DNA of 64,000 nt from Gentiana macrophylla (taxonomy: Eukaryota; Streptophyta; Magnoliopsida; Gentianales; Gentianaceae): NCBI GenBank assembly GCA_026214975.1, contig JAOBSW010000536.1, forward strand, positions 62,001 through 126,000. The letters are read 5' to 3'. Shown one piece after another: positions 1 to 10,330 of the stretch. The stretch's first letter is position 1. Each line of letters begins with the position of its first letter. The notes beneath the pieces were generated by a model. That model did not search any database, was not told the origin of the DNA, and worked only from the letters and a program-made list of their open reading frames with translations. A program made the translations under genes and the position numbers.

Positions 1-234
1 CTTTCACTGACTACTAGTGCATTGGGTAGTTACTTGAGTACCCTTTTGGTTATCGTCGTGACGGATGTGACAACAGCGAACGGGAAACATGGTTGGATCC
101 CAAATAACTTGAACAGAGGCCATCTTGATTACTTCTTTTGGCTCTTAGCTGCACTTAGCTTGGCTAATTTCTTCGTTTACGTGTGGATTGCCAAATGGTA
201 TACTTACAAAAAGGTTTCTGCAAAACCTCTTTGA
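1..234 (+). CDS. NPF8-type (PTR1-like) peptide/nitrate transporter, C-terminal exon
   Basis: The reading frame is open from base 1 to the TGA at 232-234 and encodes about 77 residues, the C-terminal end of an NRT1/PTR family (NPF) proton-coupled transporter. The residues SLTTSALGSYLSTLL and NRGHLDYFFWLLAALS, followed by a hydrophobic helix and the cytosolic end AKWYTYKK, match my memory of the last two membrane helices and tail of Arabidopsis PTR1/PTR5 (NPF8.1/8.2). Members of this clade move di- and tripeptides across plasma or vacuolar membranes. The gene starts outside the window, so the ExxER motif and the substrate pocket cannot be examined. The exact subfamily is an inference from a short tail. 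Confidence 0.85.
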   Translation, partial: LSLTTSALGSYLSTLLVIVVTDVTTANGKHGWIPNNLNRGHLDYFFWLLAALSLANFFVYVWIAKWYTYKKVSAKPL

Positions 235-1097
235 AGTTCTTGGAAGCTTGGAAAATGTTATTTGTTTATATGTTCATATGGGATTACTGTGCCATAGTGG
301 TATTTGTTGAAAAACAGCCATCAGCCATTAATGAAGTGCTGATTACATTTACATTTGTACCTACAAGTCCATAGGTATATATGGATGGTCCCAAAATAAG
401 AAAACTCAGGTTGCAAGATTGTCTTTGTCAGCTTGGGTTTTGATTTTTTCTTTTCTTTTCTTTTCTTTTTTGATTTAAATAAGGCTTTCAGTTTTTGTTT
501 CAGCCATGTGATAAATATGTAAGATATTTTATGAAAGAAGTACAAAGTTTCTTCTAGTTTGAGAATGTTCTTCCTGATTATGCTTATTGCTTATTAATTA
601 ATGTTGGTAGTTATAAATTTAACTGAAAACCACAACTTTATTAAAGTGTTTTGTTTTAAAATGTATGTGTACAAGGATCACATGCCTTTTAGCCCTTATT
701 ATGCGGTCTTACACTGTATTTGAGTCTTTCGTGGCGCCACATATGATTTGGTTTCGAGAAATCATAGTGAGATTCAACTGCTGTAAAGTCGAAACTCGTA
801 TATAAAATTCGACTTTTCGATTCCTAAAAAATCAAACATCACACTCCAGTGCGTGTCACGATAGAAGTTCTATGGTATCGATTTTTAATTTATTTTTTTA
901 GTAATGATACGGACACAACGAGTGTCACAACTTGTATATACATCATCTAACAGATCGGTGCACGCGAGGAGAGTGCGGGTAAAAATTGTTACATCACAGA
1001 ATACTTTCAGAAAGATAGGAATCCAGAGGTTCAAAAGGCATCATCAAGTAAAATACTCTACTCCTTTATCTGCCTATATCAAAGCTAATTGAAAAAC
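235..1097. other. Intergenic: NPF 3' UTR and upstream region of the coiled-coil gene
   Basis: The first few hundred bases are the probable 3' UTR of the NPF gene, T-rich with a CTTTT run near 450. The stretch 720-900 has no recognisable gene. The short open frame 904-1092 has no ATG-led family similarity and overlaps the probable 5' UTR of the next gene. No convincing TATA box was seen. Confidence 0.5.
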
Positions 1098-1936
1098 ATG
1101 CTTGCCCTCAAAGGAATTCAAGCCTTTCAGACGCCAAACAATCAAGCTTTTTTCCATGGAAGAGAATTCGTTAGAAGAAAAATCCCCAATCTGCATTTCT
1201 GCAAAGCTACTGATTCATCTTCAGAACCACCTCGTCAAGGGGATATACGAAAACAAGAACTCCTCGCCAGAATCGCAATGCTTCAAGCACAGAAAATGCA
1301 ATTGACTGATTATTTAGATGAAAGATCCGAATATCTTACCCAATTTGCTGAAGAAGCCACAATTGAACTTGATCAGATCGGAGAAAATGCCCTCAAAGAA
1401 CTCGATCAAGCCAGTTCCAGGGTCTGTTCAAGTTCAAACTCCTAATTTAGAGTTTCTGTAATAAAAAAGTATAATCCGATTTTGATGTTTTGTTTGAGCA
1501 GATAATGGATAAAATCGAAAGTCAGATGCAAGCTTTTGAAGAATCAGCAGAATTGAACAGACAAGAGATTGAAGAAAGTGAAAAGAAATTAGCAGAATTT
1601 GAAAGCCAAATGGAGGAAAATAGAAATGAAGGTATGTTCTTCAAGAACCTCAGAGAAAATAAACCGGTTGATAAATCAGTAGCTAAAGAGGAGATGAAGA
1701 AGATTAAGGATTTCACAAAAGAAAACGCTGGATCTAAAGCTAGAAGGAATGTTTACATTGCATTGATAGTAATCGTAGTTCTTGGAATTTCAAATGCCTT
1801 GGTCACTTCATCATCATCTGATTTGGGGAAAGTTGCAGTTCTTGGAGCAATTTTGGTGGGTTTGTTTTTCCAACTTTATTACGAGCAAAAGTTGTTGTCT
1901 GATATACAAAAATCAGACGAACAAAATCCCAAGTAG
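1098..1936 (+). CDS. Plastid-type coiled-coil protein with C-terminal membrane segments (unnamed family)
   Basis: Two exons, 1098-1421 and 1502-1936, join in phase 0 at a GTCTGT donor and a TTTGAGCAG acceptor, giving about 252 residues. I chose the ATG at 1098 because the frame to its left has no earlier ATG. Residues 1-45 are basic, rich in hydroxylated residues and nearly free of acids, as in a chloroplast transit peptide. Residues about 55-190 are a highly charged helix (RIAMLQAQKMQLTDYLDER, then ESQMQAFEESAELNRQEIEE), a likely coiled coil. Two hydrophobic stretches follow (VYIALIVIVVLGISNALV and VAVLGAILVGLFFQLYY) with a short polar tail. I believe this family is conserved in land plants but I do not know its function. 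The plastid membrane location is inferred. Confidence 0.8.
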
Positions 1937-2700
1937 AGAAACAGTGAAATTTTGTATGCTTTAGCCATATATAATGCGTATACATTTTTACTCTCTTTCA
2001 CATAGTAGTAGTACGAGGTTGTATGAATAAGCTGCATTGTTAAGATCAAGCGCTTGATCTTAACAATGCATGATGTCAAGTATCAAGCGTTTGATCTTAA
2101 CAATCTCTCCCAATACTTGCACAATATAACTACATGTGGTAGGTAGTTAGCACCTTTGATGAAGGTACTAGTTGTACATGATGCTTTGGGATGAATCTTG
2201 GAAGAGAATGAGTGTCCACACTCCACATTTCAAGCAAATTGATCATTGGGTTCTTCCATTTGTATGGAAATAGATTTTAGGATGCTTTGCCTTTTGGTGC
2301 CAAATGTTGGTCTTTGATTTGTTCAATACATACAAGTGAGACTAGCTTGTTGTGTGTGCATTGAAAAGAAAGTAAAGAACAAATTAGCACAAAAAAATTG
2401 CAAACCGAACTTGTTCCAAAGTGAAGCTATTGATTGATTCAATTGATCATGTTTTTCATTTATGCTCAGGTGCAAGATCACATCATACTTAAAGGACAGA
2501 TCTAACAGAAAAGAGTGTGAGGTGGCACTCTTATCCCAACAATAATCTAGCATAGGATCTAAGATAAAATATAGTAAAGATTCTAATTAACTAATGAGCT
2601 AATCGAATTTTAGCTCAGCTCAGCTCAGCTCAATAGTTCTGCTCAGCTCGATTCCTCAACAGTCCCCATCAAACTAAATAGAGAGTGATTCACATTGAGT
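1937..2700. other. Intergenic with SINE-related remnant and AGCTC microsatellite
   Basis: The 3' UTR of the coiled-coil gene runs into repeat-derived sequence. Bases about 2030-2130 carry the same AAGCGCTTGATC heads and the 'caacacttgcac'-type linker seen in the SINE-like array at 25.8-27.2 kb. An imperfect run of AGCTC units lies at about 2610-2635. No gene was seen. Confidence 0.5.
2033..2070. repeat. 38-bp perfect palindrome
   Basis: Bases 2033-2051 are the exact reverse complement of 2052-2070, with no spacer. The centre is AAGC|GCTT. The arms contain GATCAAGCGCTTGATC, the same word that begins the SINE-like units at 25.8-27.2 kb, so this looks like two such heads joined head to head. 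Confidence 0.9.
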
Positions 2701-3960
2701 CTGTGTCTTGATAAAAGAAAAGTGGATCCTATAACAAGCTAGGTAAGGCAGTCAGTCAGCCACATGGTCTGAGGAAGAAACATGGCAGACTTTCAGATGA
2801 CCAACAAGAATATGATGTCTAATAAAATGGACATCAATCTCAATATGTTTTGTTTTGGAATGGAACATAGGATTTTCAGCCAGAAGTTCAACGCATATAT
2901 TATCACATTAAAGAACTGGCTTAGTAGGTACCAGGTAGATTGATTCCCGATTCCTTAAGCAATGAATGTAACCGAAGAAATTCAGCAACTAGATGAGCCA
3001 ATGCTTTATATTCAGATTCAAATTGGATATGGACACTGGTTGTTTCTTTGAGCTCCAAGAGATGAGAGAACCTCCCAAGTAGACACAATATGCTGCTACA
3101 AACTTTCTGCCAAAGGGATTGAAACCCCAATCAGCATCAGAAAATCCCAAAAGTTTAAGAGGAGCAGTTGCCTCGAAGTGGAGGCCATAGTGAACACCCC
3201 TTTGATATATTTGAGGAGTCTTTTTAGTGTTTTCCAATGTGCAATTGCAGGTGAATGCCTGAATAGACTGAGAAAGCCAAATATGGTCTTGTGAAGGTTA
3301 AGTATCGGATTCCACCAATGTCACTCTTGTAAACAGTTGGATTAGGCAGAGGAGTTTCATCATCGGATCTCAAAAAAATTCTTGAGATCATAAGGGTATG
3401 GCATGGTTCGAGATGATTCTTCTCCAATTTATCCAAAAGTTGCAGAGCATAGTAATTTCTTAGACATAACAAGTTGATCATCTGATATATGTACTTCCAT
3501 GCCAAGAAAATGAGCTAGTCCAAGATCTTTCAAGGGAAATCCGGAATACTGAAGTGTAATAAATCTATGAATGGCCTGTGTTGAGTTGCCAGTGATCATG
3601 AAGTCGTTCACATAGACTAAAACATAAAGTAAGGTGGTCCCATGATGGAAAACATTGAGATATATATCTGAGACATACTATGAGATCCCAATTGCAACAC
3701 CCGAGTCCTAAATTCTTTAAACCATGATCTTTGTGGTTGGTGCTTGTTTCAAGGCATATAGTGCATTTTTTAGGTGGCACACATAGTGTGGAATCCACAA
3801 ATCCTTCGAGTTGTGTCATAAATAAAAACACATACATGTTATCATTCAGAAAGACATTGTTGATGCCTACCTGTTGTATAAGCCAATAAAAGACACATCT
3901 AAGGCTAAAACGGATTCCATATTGATGAAGATGAGTCTCAAAGACATGAACTCGCCTCCC
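2700..3960 (-). pseudogene. Decayed Ty1/copia pol fragment (RT and RNase H)
   Basis: Read on the minus strand, broken frames spell copia polymerase motifs in the expected order. They are INNVFLN and QLEGFVDSTLCVPPKK (RT), VNDFMITGNSTQAIHRF followed by LKDLGLAHFLGMEV (RT C-terminal part), and LLGFSDADWG and LGGSLISWSSKKQPV (RNase H). A tail near 2700-2830 resembles the copia end 'HIDIHFIRDHILVGHLKV'. Many frameshifts and stops separate the blocks, so the element is long inactive. No LTR of its own could be assigned. Confidence 0.8.
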
Positions 3961-4285
3961 CAGGTGAACGGTGTTTTCTAGGTTTCCGACATTACCGGCG
4001 AGTGTACCGGATCTATCGTAGTCTAGAAAAGGCGAGTCAAGGTCATATCCCACAGAGATGCGAGGTTAAGTACTAAGCAAATTTTTACTCTTGGTTCAAG
4101 TCGATGAAACAAAAAGCTTACGGTTCACTTGAATGAACTAAACTAAAATATGATTATACAAATAAAAAGATCTAGCCAAGGTAATGCAAATAATAGTGAA
4201 CTTCTCTTGTGGATGGAATAAAATGACAACCTCTCTACCTTTCATTGGTGCTTTTGTGTGTTAATGGTGTTAACCTCTAAGCTAG
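3960..4285 (-). mobile_element. Fragment of an older Athila-type LTR
   Basis: The sequence carries ACCGGCGAGTGTACCGG, then TATCGTAGTCTAG and a 'caaggtc..tcccacagaga' block. The same ordered box lies at the corresponding place in the LTRs at 4286 and 15450, and in the solo LTR at 21678, but the surrounding sequence differs. It is cut at 4285, where the younger Athila element begins. Its orientation is inferred from the order of the box. Confidence 0.6.
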
Positions 4286-5797
4286 TGATGCAACCTTTCT
4301 AGGGTTTCAATCTCACCGGAAGTGTACCGGGTCAATCGTAGTCTAGCGTGGTAGTCAAGGTCGTCTCCCAAGGGAAATGTGAGGTTAAACACCGATTAGT
4401 TATCATTATCTTGACCCGAATCGCAGTTTTGTTTAAAAGACTAATAATTAACTACAAAGGTTGTTCAAACGATAAAAGAAGTTGACTAAGATGATTTATA
4501 GTTCAAGTTAATTCCCTTAAATTGATTGGAATCGATCGACAAGGGTGTGCTATTGTGTGAATGGTGCATTCCGAAACATGCAATTTTCCCTCTTACGAGT
4601 GTGTAAAATTACACTATGCCTCATCCTTGGTTTAAGCACCTTAAACCTAATGACTCGACACGATAAACACATGAATGCAATATTCCCCGGATAAGGAATC
4701 AAATTCCGTTACGGTCAATTCTACCTTCCGTCCCTCTTACCATCGTCTCACAACTAACGTCTCCGTTCGGTATCTACTAGTTGTGTAGGTGCATGCAATG
4801 GTTAATTACTCCAATACACACATTAACAATCAAAGCAAGCAAGAGGATTTCAACATAATAGAAGCTAGGAATAAAACGATCAACTCCAAATAATAAAAGG
4901 ATTAACTATCATTACTATATCATCTTAATCAATACAAGAAACTAGCCACTTATCATCATAACTACCAACAAGTTAAAGCTAGCATTCATCATAACAAGAA
5001 CACTTAGATCAAAGTAAAAGCTAATAGATTACCAAATTGAATGATGAACCCAAGGTGAGATTCATCTACTCCAGTTTTGATGAAGATGGAGCACGACTAA
5101 TTATTTCTATACATCCACTTCAAGACTTGAGCTTCTCAAAATGATAGTTCTAAGATATTACAAGGATTAAATGTTAAAATCATGGAGATTTTTGGCTAAG
5201 AGAGCCTTTTTGGTGATATTGCCTTCAAGCTTCTGCAAAAACTCTATATGTCGAACTCTGCTTTTTCTTCACTGATGAGCAATAGTATATTGCCAAATTT
5301 TTGCAATTTAATAAGGTGGCTTAAGCCAATTTTGGTGTGGCTTAAGCCATGCGTGACCAAAGTGGTTGAGACGTGACTTCTGCATTTAATGTGCATGTGC
5401 TTGATATTGTGGCCTGCACCATTTAAGTTGTGGCTCAGGCCATTTTTGATGTTGTGGCTCACGCCACTTTTGATGTTGTGGTTCAAGCCATGACATCAAC
5501 AATTATAAATCTTGCATGAAATAAAACGAATGCTTTCCAATTTCTTTCCATTTCTTTTACGCTCTTCTATCACTACAAAAGCAGACATAATCACAACATT
5601 AATAACTTTTGATGATAAATTATAGATAACTAGGTTAACATTTATTAATAAAATTTATATATTAATCATATAAAATTATGAAATGAAATTGATTTGATTT
5701 ATAACTAATTCCACTATAATCGATACGAATTATCATTATATACTGAAGAATTGGGGTAAAACATCGTATAATTTTAGCATCCGGTTGACATACATCA
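4286..5797 (-). repeat. 3' LTR of Athila copy A (1512 bp)
   Basis: In + orientation it begins TGATGCAACC and ends ACATACATCA, giving TGATG...CATCA termini. Its right edge abuts a pyrimidine-rich stretch that reads AAGTGGGGAGTGGT on the minus strand, the expected polypurine tract. Its left edge is preceded by GCTAG. Five or six GTGGC...GCCAC-type words sit at 5317-5495. Confidence 0.9.
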
Positions 5798-5811
5798 ACC
5801 ACTCCCCACTT
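5798..5811 (-). other. Polypurine tract of Athila copy A
   Basis: On the minus strand AAGTGGGGAGTGGT lies directly before the 3' LTR start, the position where plus-strand DNA synthesis is primed. The matching place in copy B (about 16964-16975) has lost the run of C's and reads AAGTGAAGTGGT. Confidence 0.75.
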
Positions 5812-8144
5812 AGCTTTTGCTCGCCTCGAGCAAACAAGCGATAAAATAACTAGAGTTACTGATTAAGATAATGAAATGTCGAGAACCGGATGTCAACTAG
5901 GTGATGCAACTTGTCGAATTATAAATATATGTTTACCGTGATCCAAGACAATAGCGAGAGTGTGTGTGTGAATATTTCTAATTGTTATCAAGCACTCAAA
6001 ATATGAAGATCATGCATGCAAACTCGAAAAATGCAATCCATAGGCTTAGGAATGATACCAATCTCCACTAATCGAGGCATTGAGTCAAGGAGATAGATCA
6101 GGCAGGACTTGCAAGTTTGTAACGTTAGGCTCGGGAATTGGCTTATCGAAGGAATAAGAAGGATATAAAAAAAGAGAATGAGCAAGATAGTAAGCATTCT
6201 ACACCTTCGACTCCAATAAAATGTGAACCGATACTTCTACTCTCATAAAGCTACTCAAGACGTCTCCTCATAACAATCACGAGAATAAACGCACCATATC
6301 AACTTGATCAACTTCCCAACCCACATTACTTGATTTTGATAATCTGTCCTTCCACATTACTCTTCGTACTATAGCCATTATTTGATCATTTTTACACTTA
6401 GAAAAGAAACCAATGAAAAGTGTTTTTTTAAACAAAAAAAATTGTATATACAATACATACATACAAAGGCTCCGAACTTGATAATATAACATCTCAACCA
6501 TGTGCCACGAATACTATCCAACTCTCGACTCCCAAAGTCGTCACCGCACAATCCATAGAAGCTTACTACACTTGCGGAAAAACAAGGAAATGTAGACCAA
6601 AATTCGGTTAAGGATCGGATTATAACAAGGTTAATCATGAACGGTTGTTTCGAGTGGGGTCTCGCCACTCTACAAGGCTGAGATGGGGACAGGTGGAAAT
6701 TTATGTTCGGGTTGGCCATTTGGCTCTAACTAAATCAAAGAAATGCCAGGACCGTCATCCCTAACTCCGACTCTGAACACCTTTCTATTTCGCCTTGAAA
6801 GGATATCAAGCCTAAGTTCTAGTTGCTATGGAAGCATGCTTGCATGATTACATAAAAGTTACTTGTTAACAAAATTTTGAAATATACGTACTCTGAGGAT
6901 TCACACTATAATCACGGAATCACGATAAAATGCATGTATGATTCATTGAAGTTACTCACTTTGTTAAAGCATCTATTCTTTTATTACATATCTTAACTTA
7001 TAACAGAATTTATTTTAACCACTTAATTGTTCGAGTTTGACTAAAAGTTAAGCGTTTCTTAGGTATATAGTGAAATAATTCTGTGTTTTTCCCGACTACG
7101 GCTCTCCACTCCCCACTTACGATCTAGCATTGTCCCCAATGACTAGTGAGGATAGAAGTGTAAGAGAGAAAAATACAAAATCAATTAAAGTAATAGGTTA
7201 TAATTCGAATCGGGGTAGCATGCAATTAAAATTTGGAAAATAAAAGGGATGGTGCAATTACATGCAAGTTTTTATTTTAATTTAAATGGATGGAATTAAA
7301 GAAAGTGCAGGCCACTTATACACCATGGGCTCAGGCCACCAATTCAATTTGAATTTATTGAGTAAACTTGGCGTAGGCTATAACGTTGGTGGCGCAGCCA
7401 CAATCTCATTAAGAATTAAATAGAATTAAATTAGAAAGACATAAACGTGAATGCATGCATGAAGATAAGAAATGGACTAACCAAAATTAGAAAGACATAA
7501 TTTAATATATTAAACAAAGATAGAAATTAGACAACAACAGACAACAAAGGTGCCCAGCACCAAATTATTTCGACCAACTGATGACAATCTAAAAGCGACG
7601 ATCACAGACACAACAACTTTTATTGAAACCCGGTGTGGGTAGAATTTAAATACTTAAAACGAACCAACAACGAGTGCCAATCGAACCGAACACCACGATG
7701 ATCATTCATAATCGAGAATCGAAGAGGATGTGGAAAAGGGTGGAGTGGAGGAGAGGTGGTTATACCCGGGGAGAGAGTCGGGGGTGTTAGGGGGTGGTGA
7801 AGGTGAAGGAGTGAGCTCATTCATTTAGATGACATGATAGGAGATAAAGTGAGAAAAGAGAAGAGAGGTGGTATTTTTGGTGTGAAGGAATGAGAAGAAA
7901 GGGTGGTTATTATAGAAAAAAGAGAGAGCAACGGAAAGGAGTGCAAAACTCTCTGATAAGCAATAGTGTAAAATGGCTCAAGCCACTAATGTCATGGCTC
8001 AGGCCACTTGACTGAAAGCTGTCAAAGAGTCTGCAAACAGGACAAACAGGACAGAAAGCAGAATGGAAATTAAAGGTAAAATTAAAGGTATGTGGCGCAG
8101 GCCACTATTAAAAGTGGCGCAAGCCACTTCCTCCCATAATCGAA

Positions 8145-8177
<33 letters not shown>

Positions 8178-9048
8178 GGAGATAAATATTACACTAAAAA
8201 CATATCAAACATACATTAAGAGAACAAAATCAAGTGCATCTGTCTTTCAATTTGACTCCAAATAGGGAATACTCTGACATATTCCCACCACAAAATAGTG
8301 ACTCCAAATATAGAATACTCTGACATATTCCCACCACAAAATAGTCACAGGCCAAATAGTTTATGATTCACTGACACAAAAAAAAAAAAAAAAAGATAAG
8401 CTAAATAGTCAAAAGTGAAATGATGAGAATGTTGGAAAAATATGGGTTGAGGACTTGATAGAAAAAATTGGGTTTAAGAAGCCTTGTGCCAAAGGAGTCG
8501 GTGAAGCGGCGGTGAAGGGAAATGGATTCAGATTGAAGAAAGGAAAAAAAAAAATGTGGCCTAGGCTTAATTAAATTGGTAGTTTAATTATTGGGTAAAA
8601 GTGGTGCAAGCCACAAAATAAAATACCCAAATTGATGAAATGAAAGTGGCGCAAGCCACTAATTTTTATGGTGTGCACCCACAAATTCACTATTCATCAA
8701 CAGAGAGCAAAACACCCACAAATTTTTACTTAGAAATTTTTTTCTATCACCCCAAACATACAAAACACGTCTTTATACTTAGACAATTTTTTTTTAATTT
8801 TAACACTTAGAACAAACATACTAATCATACTCAAAACATTACTTCTATCACGTATTAAGATAAGAACTAGATTTAAAATTAAAATTAAAATTTATACGGT
8901 CTATCGGGTTGCCTCCGGGAGCGCTTTTTGTTTAACGTCGTTGGCTCGACGAGATTATACGGTAGATTAAATGGAATTATACTGAGATCAATCGTAGGGA
9001 TTACTACCAACTAATACCACTTAAACACATAGCATGAAGCACATAATC
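5812..9048 (-). other. Untranslated 3' region of Athila copy A with repeated GTGGC...GCCAC words
   Basis: This 3.2-kb stretch between integrase and the 3' LTR has no long ORF and no env-like gene. It is nearly the same as 16977-20390 in copy B. About a dozen interrupted palindromes of the form GTGGC-KYAR-GCCAC lie at about 7305-7400, 7974-8130 and 8555-8660. A poly-T run occurs at about 8148-8174. A TATA-like CTATAATAACC (minus strand, near 7908) precedes a short proline-rich frame. Confidence 0.7.
7620..7820 (-). CDS. Short proline-rich ORF in Athila 3' region (copy A), doubtful
   Basis: This 66-codon frame is rich in Pro, His and Ser and ends YLNSTHTGFQ. The homologous frame in copy B (18852-19041, starting MSSNNELTPPPSPSLTPP) ends YLNSTHSGFQ. 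In both copies it lies downstream, on the minus strand, of a TATA-like box and a C/T-rich leader. In copy A the MSSNNE start is lost to a stop. It may be a small internal transcript of the element or chance. No known domain was seen. Confidence 0.3.
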   Translation of the reverse strand: MSSLLHLHHPLTPPTLSPGITTSPPLHPFPHPLRFSIMNDHRGVRFDWHSLLVRFKYLNSTHTGFQ

Positions 9049-10330
9049 TTACCAAATTGGTGCATAAGCGGTAAAAGGAAAGATAGTACCGGGGTTGCTA
9101 AGTTTATAGTCTATAGCTAGACTTTGCCATGTTATTAATCGAAGGGGATCGGTGAGGAACATCACTCCTCGGTTTGAGAGGATTCCTTCCTCTTTAACAA
9201 ACAATTTCACTCGATGTCCATTGGCTTGAAACGAGGTTTTTCCATCAAGTAAGCTCCACCGCTCCGGATGCATATACTTTGGTCACCTTGAAAGGACCTG
9301 TCCATCTCGATCTCAACTTTCGGAAACAACTTTAAACGTGAATTATACAAAAGCACCTCGTCACCTATATGGAACTCACGACGAAAAATCTTTTTATCAT
9401 GAAACGACTTCGTGCGTTCCTTATAGATACGGGCGTTTTCATAAGCATCTAAACGAAATTCTTCCAATTCCGTGAGTTGGAGCAACCTATGATCACCTGC
9501 GGCTTGGGGATCAAAGTTAAGAAACTTGATAGCCCAAAAAGCTCGGTGCTCTAACTCATCCGGAAGATGACAAGATTTTCCGAATACTGGTTTATAAGGA
9601 GAGCAACCAATGGGTGTTTTAAAAGCCGTTCTATATGCCCATAGTGCATCATCGAGTTTCACCGACCAATTTTTGCGGTTGGTGTCTACCGTTTTTTCAA
9701 TGATCCGTTTCACTTCTCGGTTAGACACTTCCACTTGACCACTAGGGTGTGGGTGATACGGTGTACCTATCTTGTGCTTCACACCATACTTTTCAAGTAA
9801 TTTTGTGAATGGTTGATTACAAAATGAGATCCTCTATCACTAATGATGGCCCGAGAGTGCCAAATCTCGTGAAGATGTTCTTTTAAGGAACTTCATCACT
9901 ACTCCGGCATCATTTGTGGGAAGAGCAGGCTTCAACCCATTTAGATACATAGTCAACCATTACCAAAATAAACTTATTACCAAATGATGGAGAAATGGCC
10001 CCATGAAATCGATGCCCCACACATCAAACAACTCACACTCGAGAATAGGGTGGAGAGGCATTTCATGTTTCTTAGATACATTTCCCATTTTCGGCATGAC
10101 TCACAAGATTTAGCATAATGATGTGCATCTCTATATAACGTAGGCCAATAAAAACCACATTGTAAAACTTTATAAGCGGTTTTCCATCCACCATGATGGC
10201 CTCCGACTTCACGTCCATGGCAAAAGGATAGTAGACTTGAAATTTCATTATTGGGAATGCATCTCCTAATGATGCCATCCGAACACCTCCTAAAAAGGTC
10301 CGGTTTCTTCCAATAATATAATTTCAAATC
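9049..10330 (-). pseudogene. Athila integrase, copy A (frameshifted)
   Basis: The minus strand encodes the zinc-binding HHCC part ([16 protein letters not shown]...CESC) at about 10230-10085. After a frameshift near 10090 come the catalytic core remnants and [17 protein letters not shown] sequence with its glutamate. The region to about 9300 reads [17 protein letters not shown] and [18 protein letters not shown], a GPF-type C-terminal domain that is shifted out of frame in this copy. The same product is better preserved at 20396-21597. Several single-base differences from copy B break the frame. Confidence 0.85.

Noticed and set aside
1422..1501. Read-through of exon 1 to the stop at 1445 in the coiled-coil gene
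   Set aside because: The downstream frame continues the coiled coil exactly at the 1502 acceptor, so an 80-bp intron is the better model.
5244..5486. 80-codon minus-strand ORF with repeated SHNIK/HNIKNGLSHN words (also at 16410-16652)
   Set aside because: The repeats are just translation of the GTGGC...GCCAC words in the LTR; there is no start context or domain, and the frame lies wholly inside the LTR.
6277..6719. Minus-strand ORFs with LDSIRGTWLRCYIIKFG-type sequence (also at 17602-17808)
   Set aside because: Present in both Athila copies but the frame is not kept between them, and no domain is recognised; treated as non-coding 3' region.
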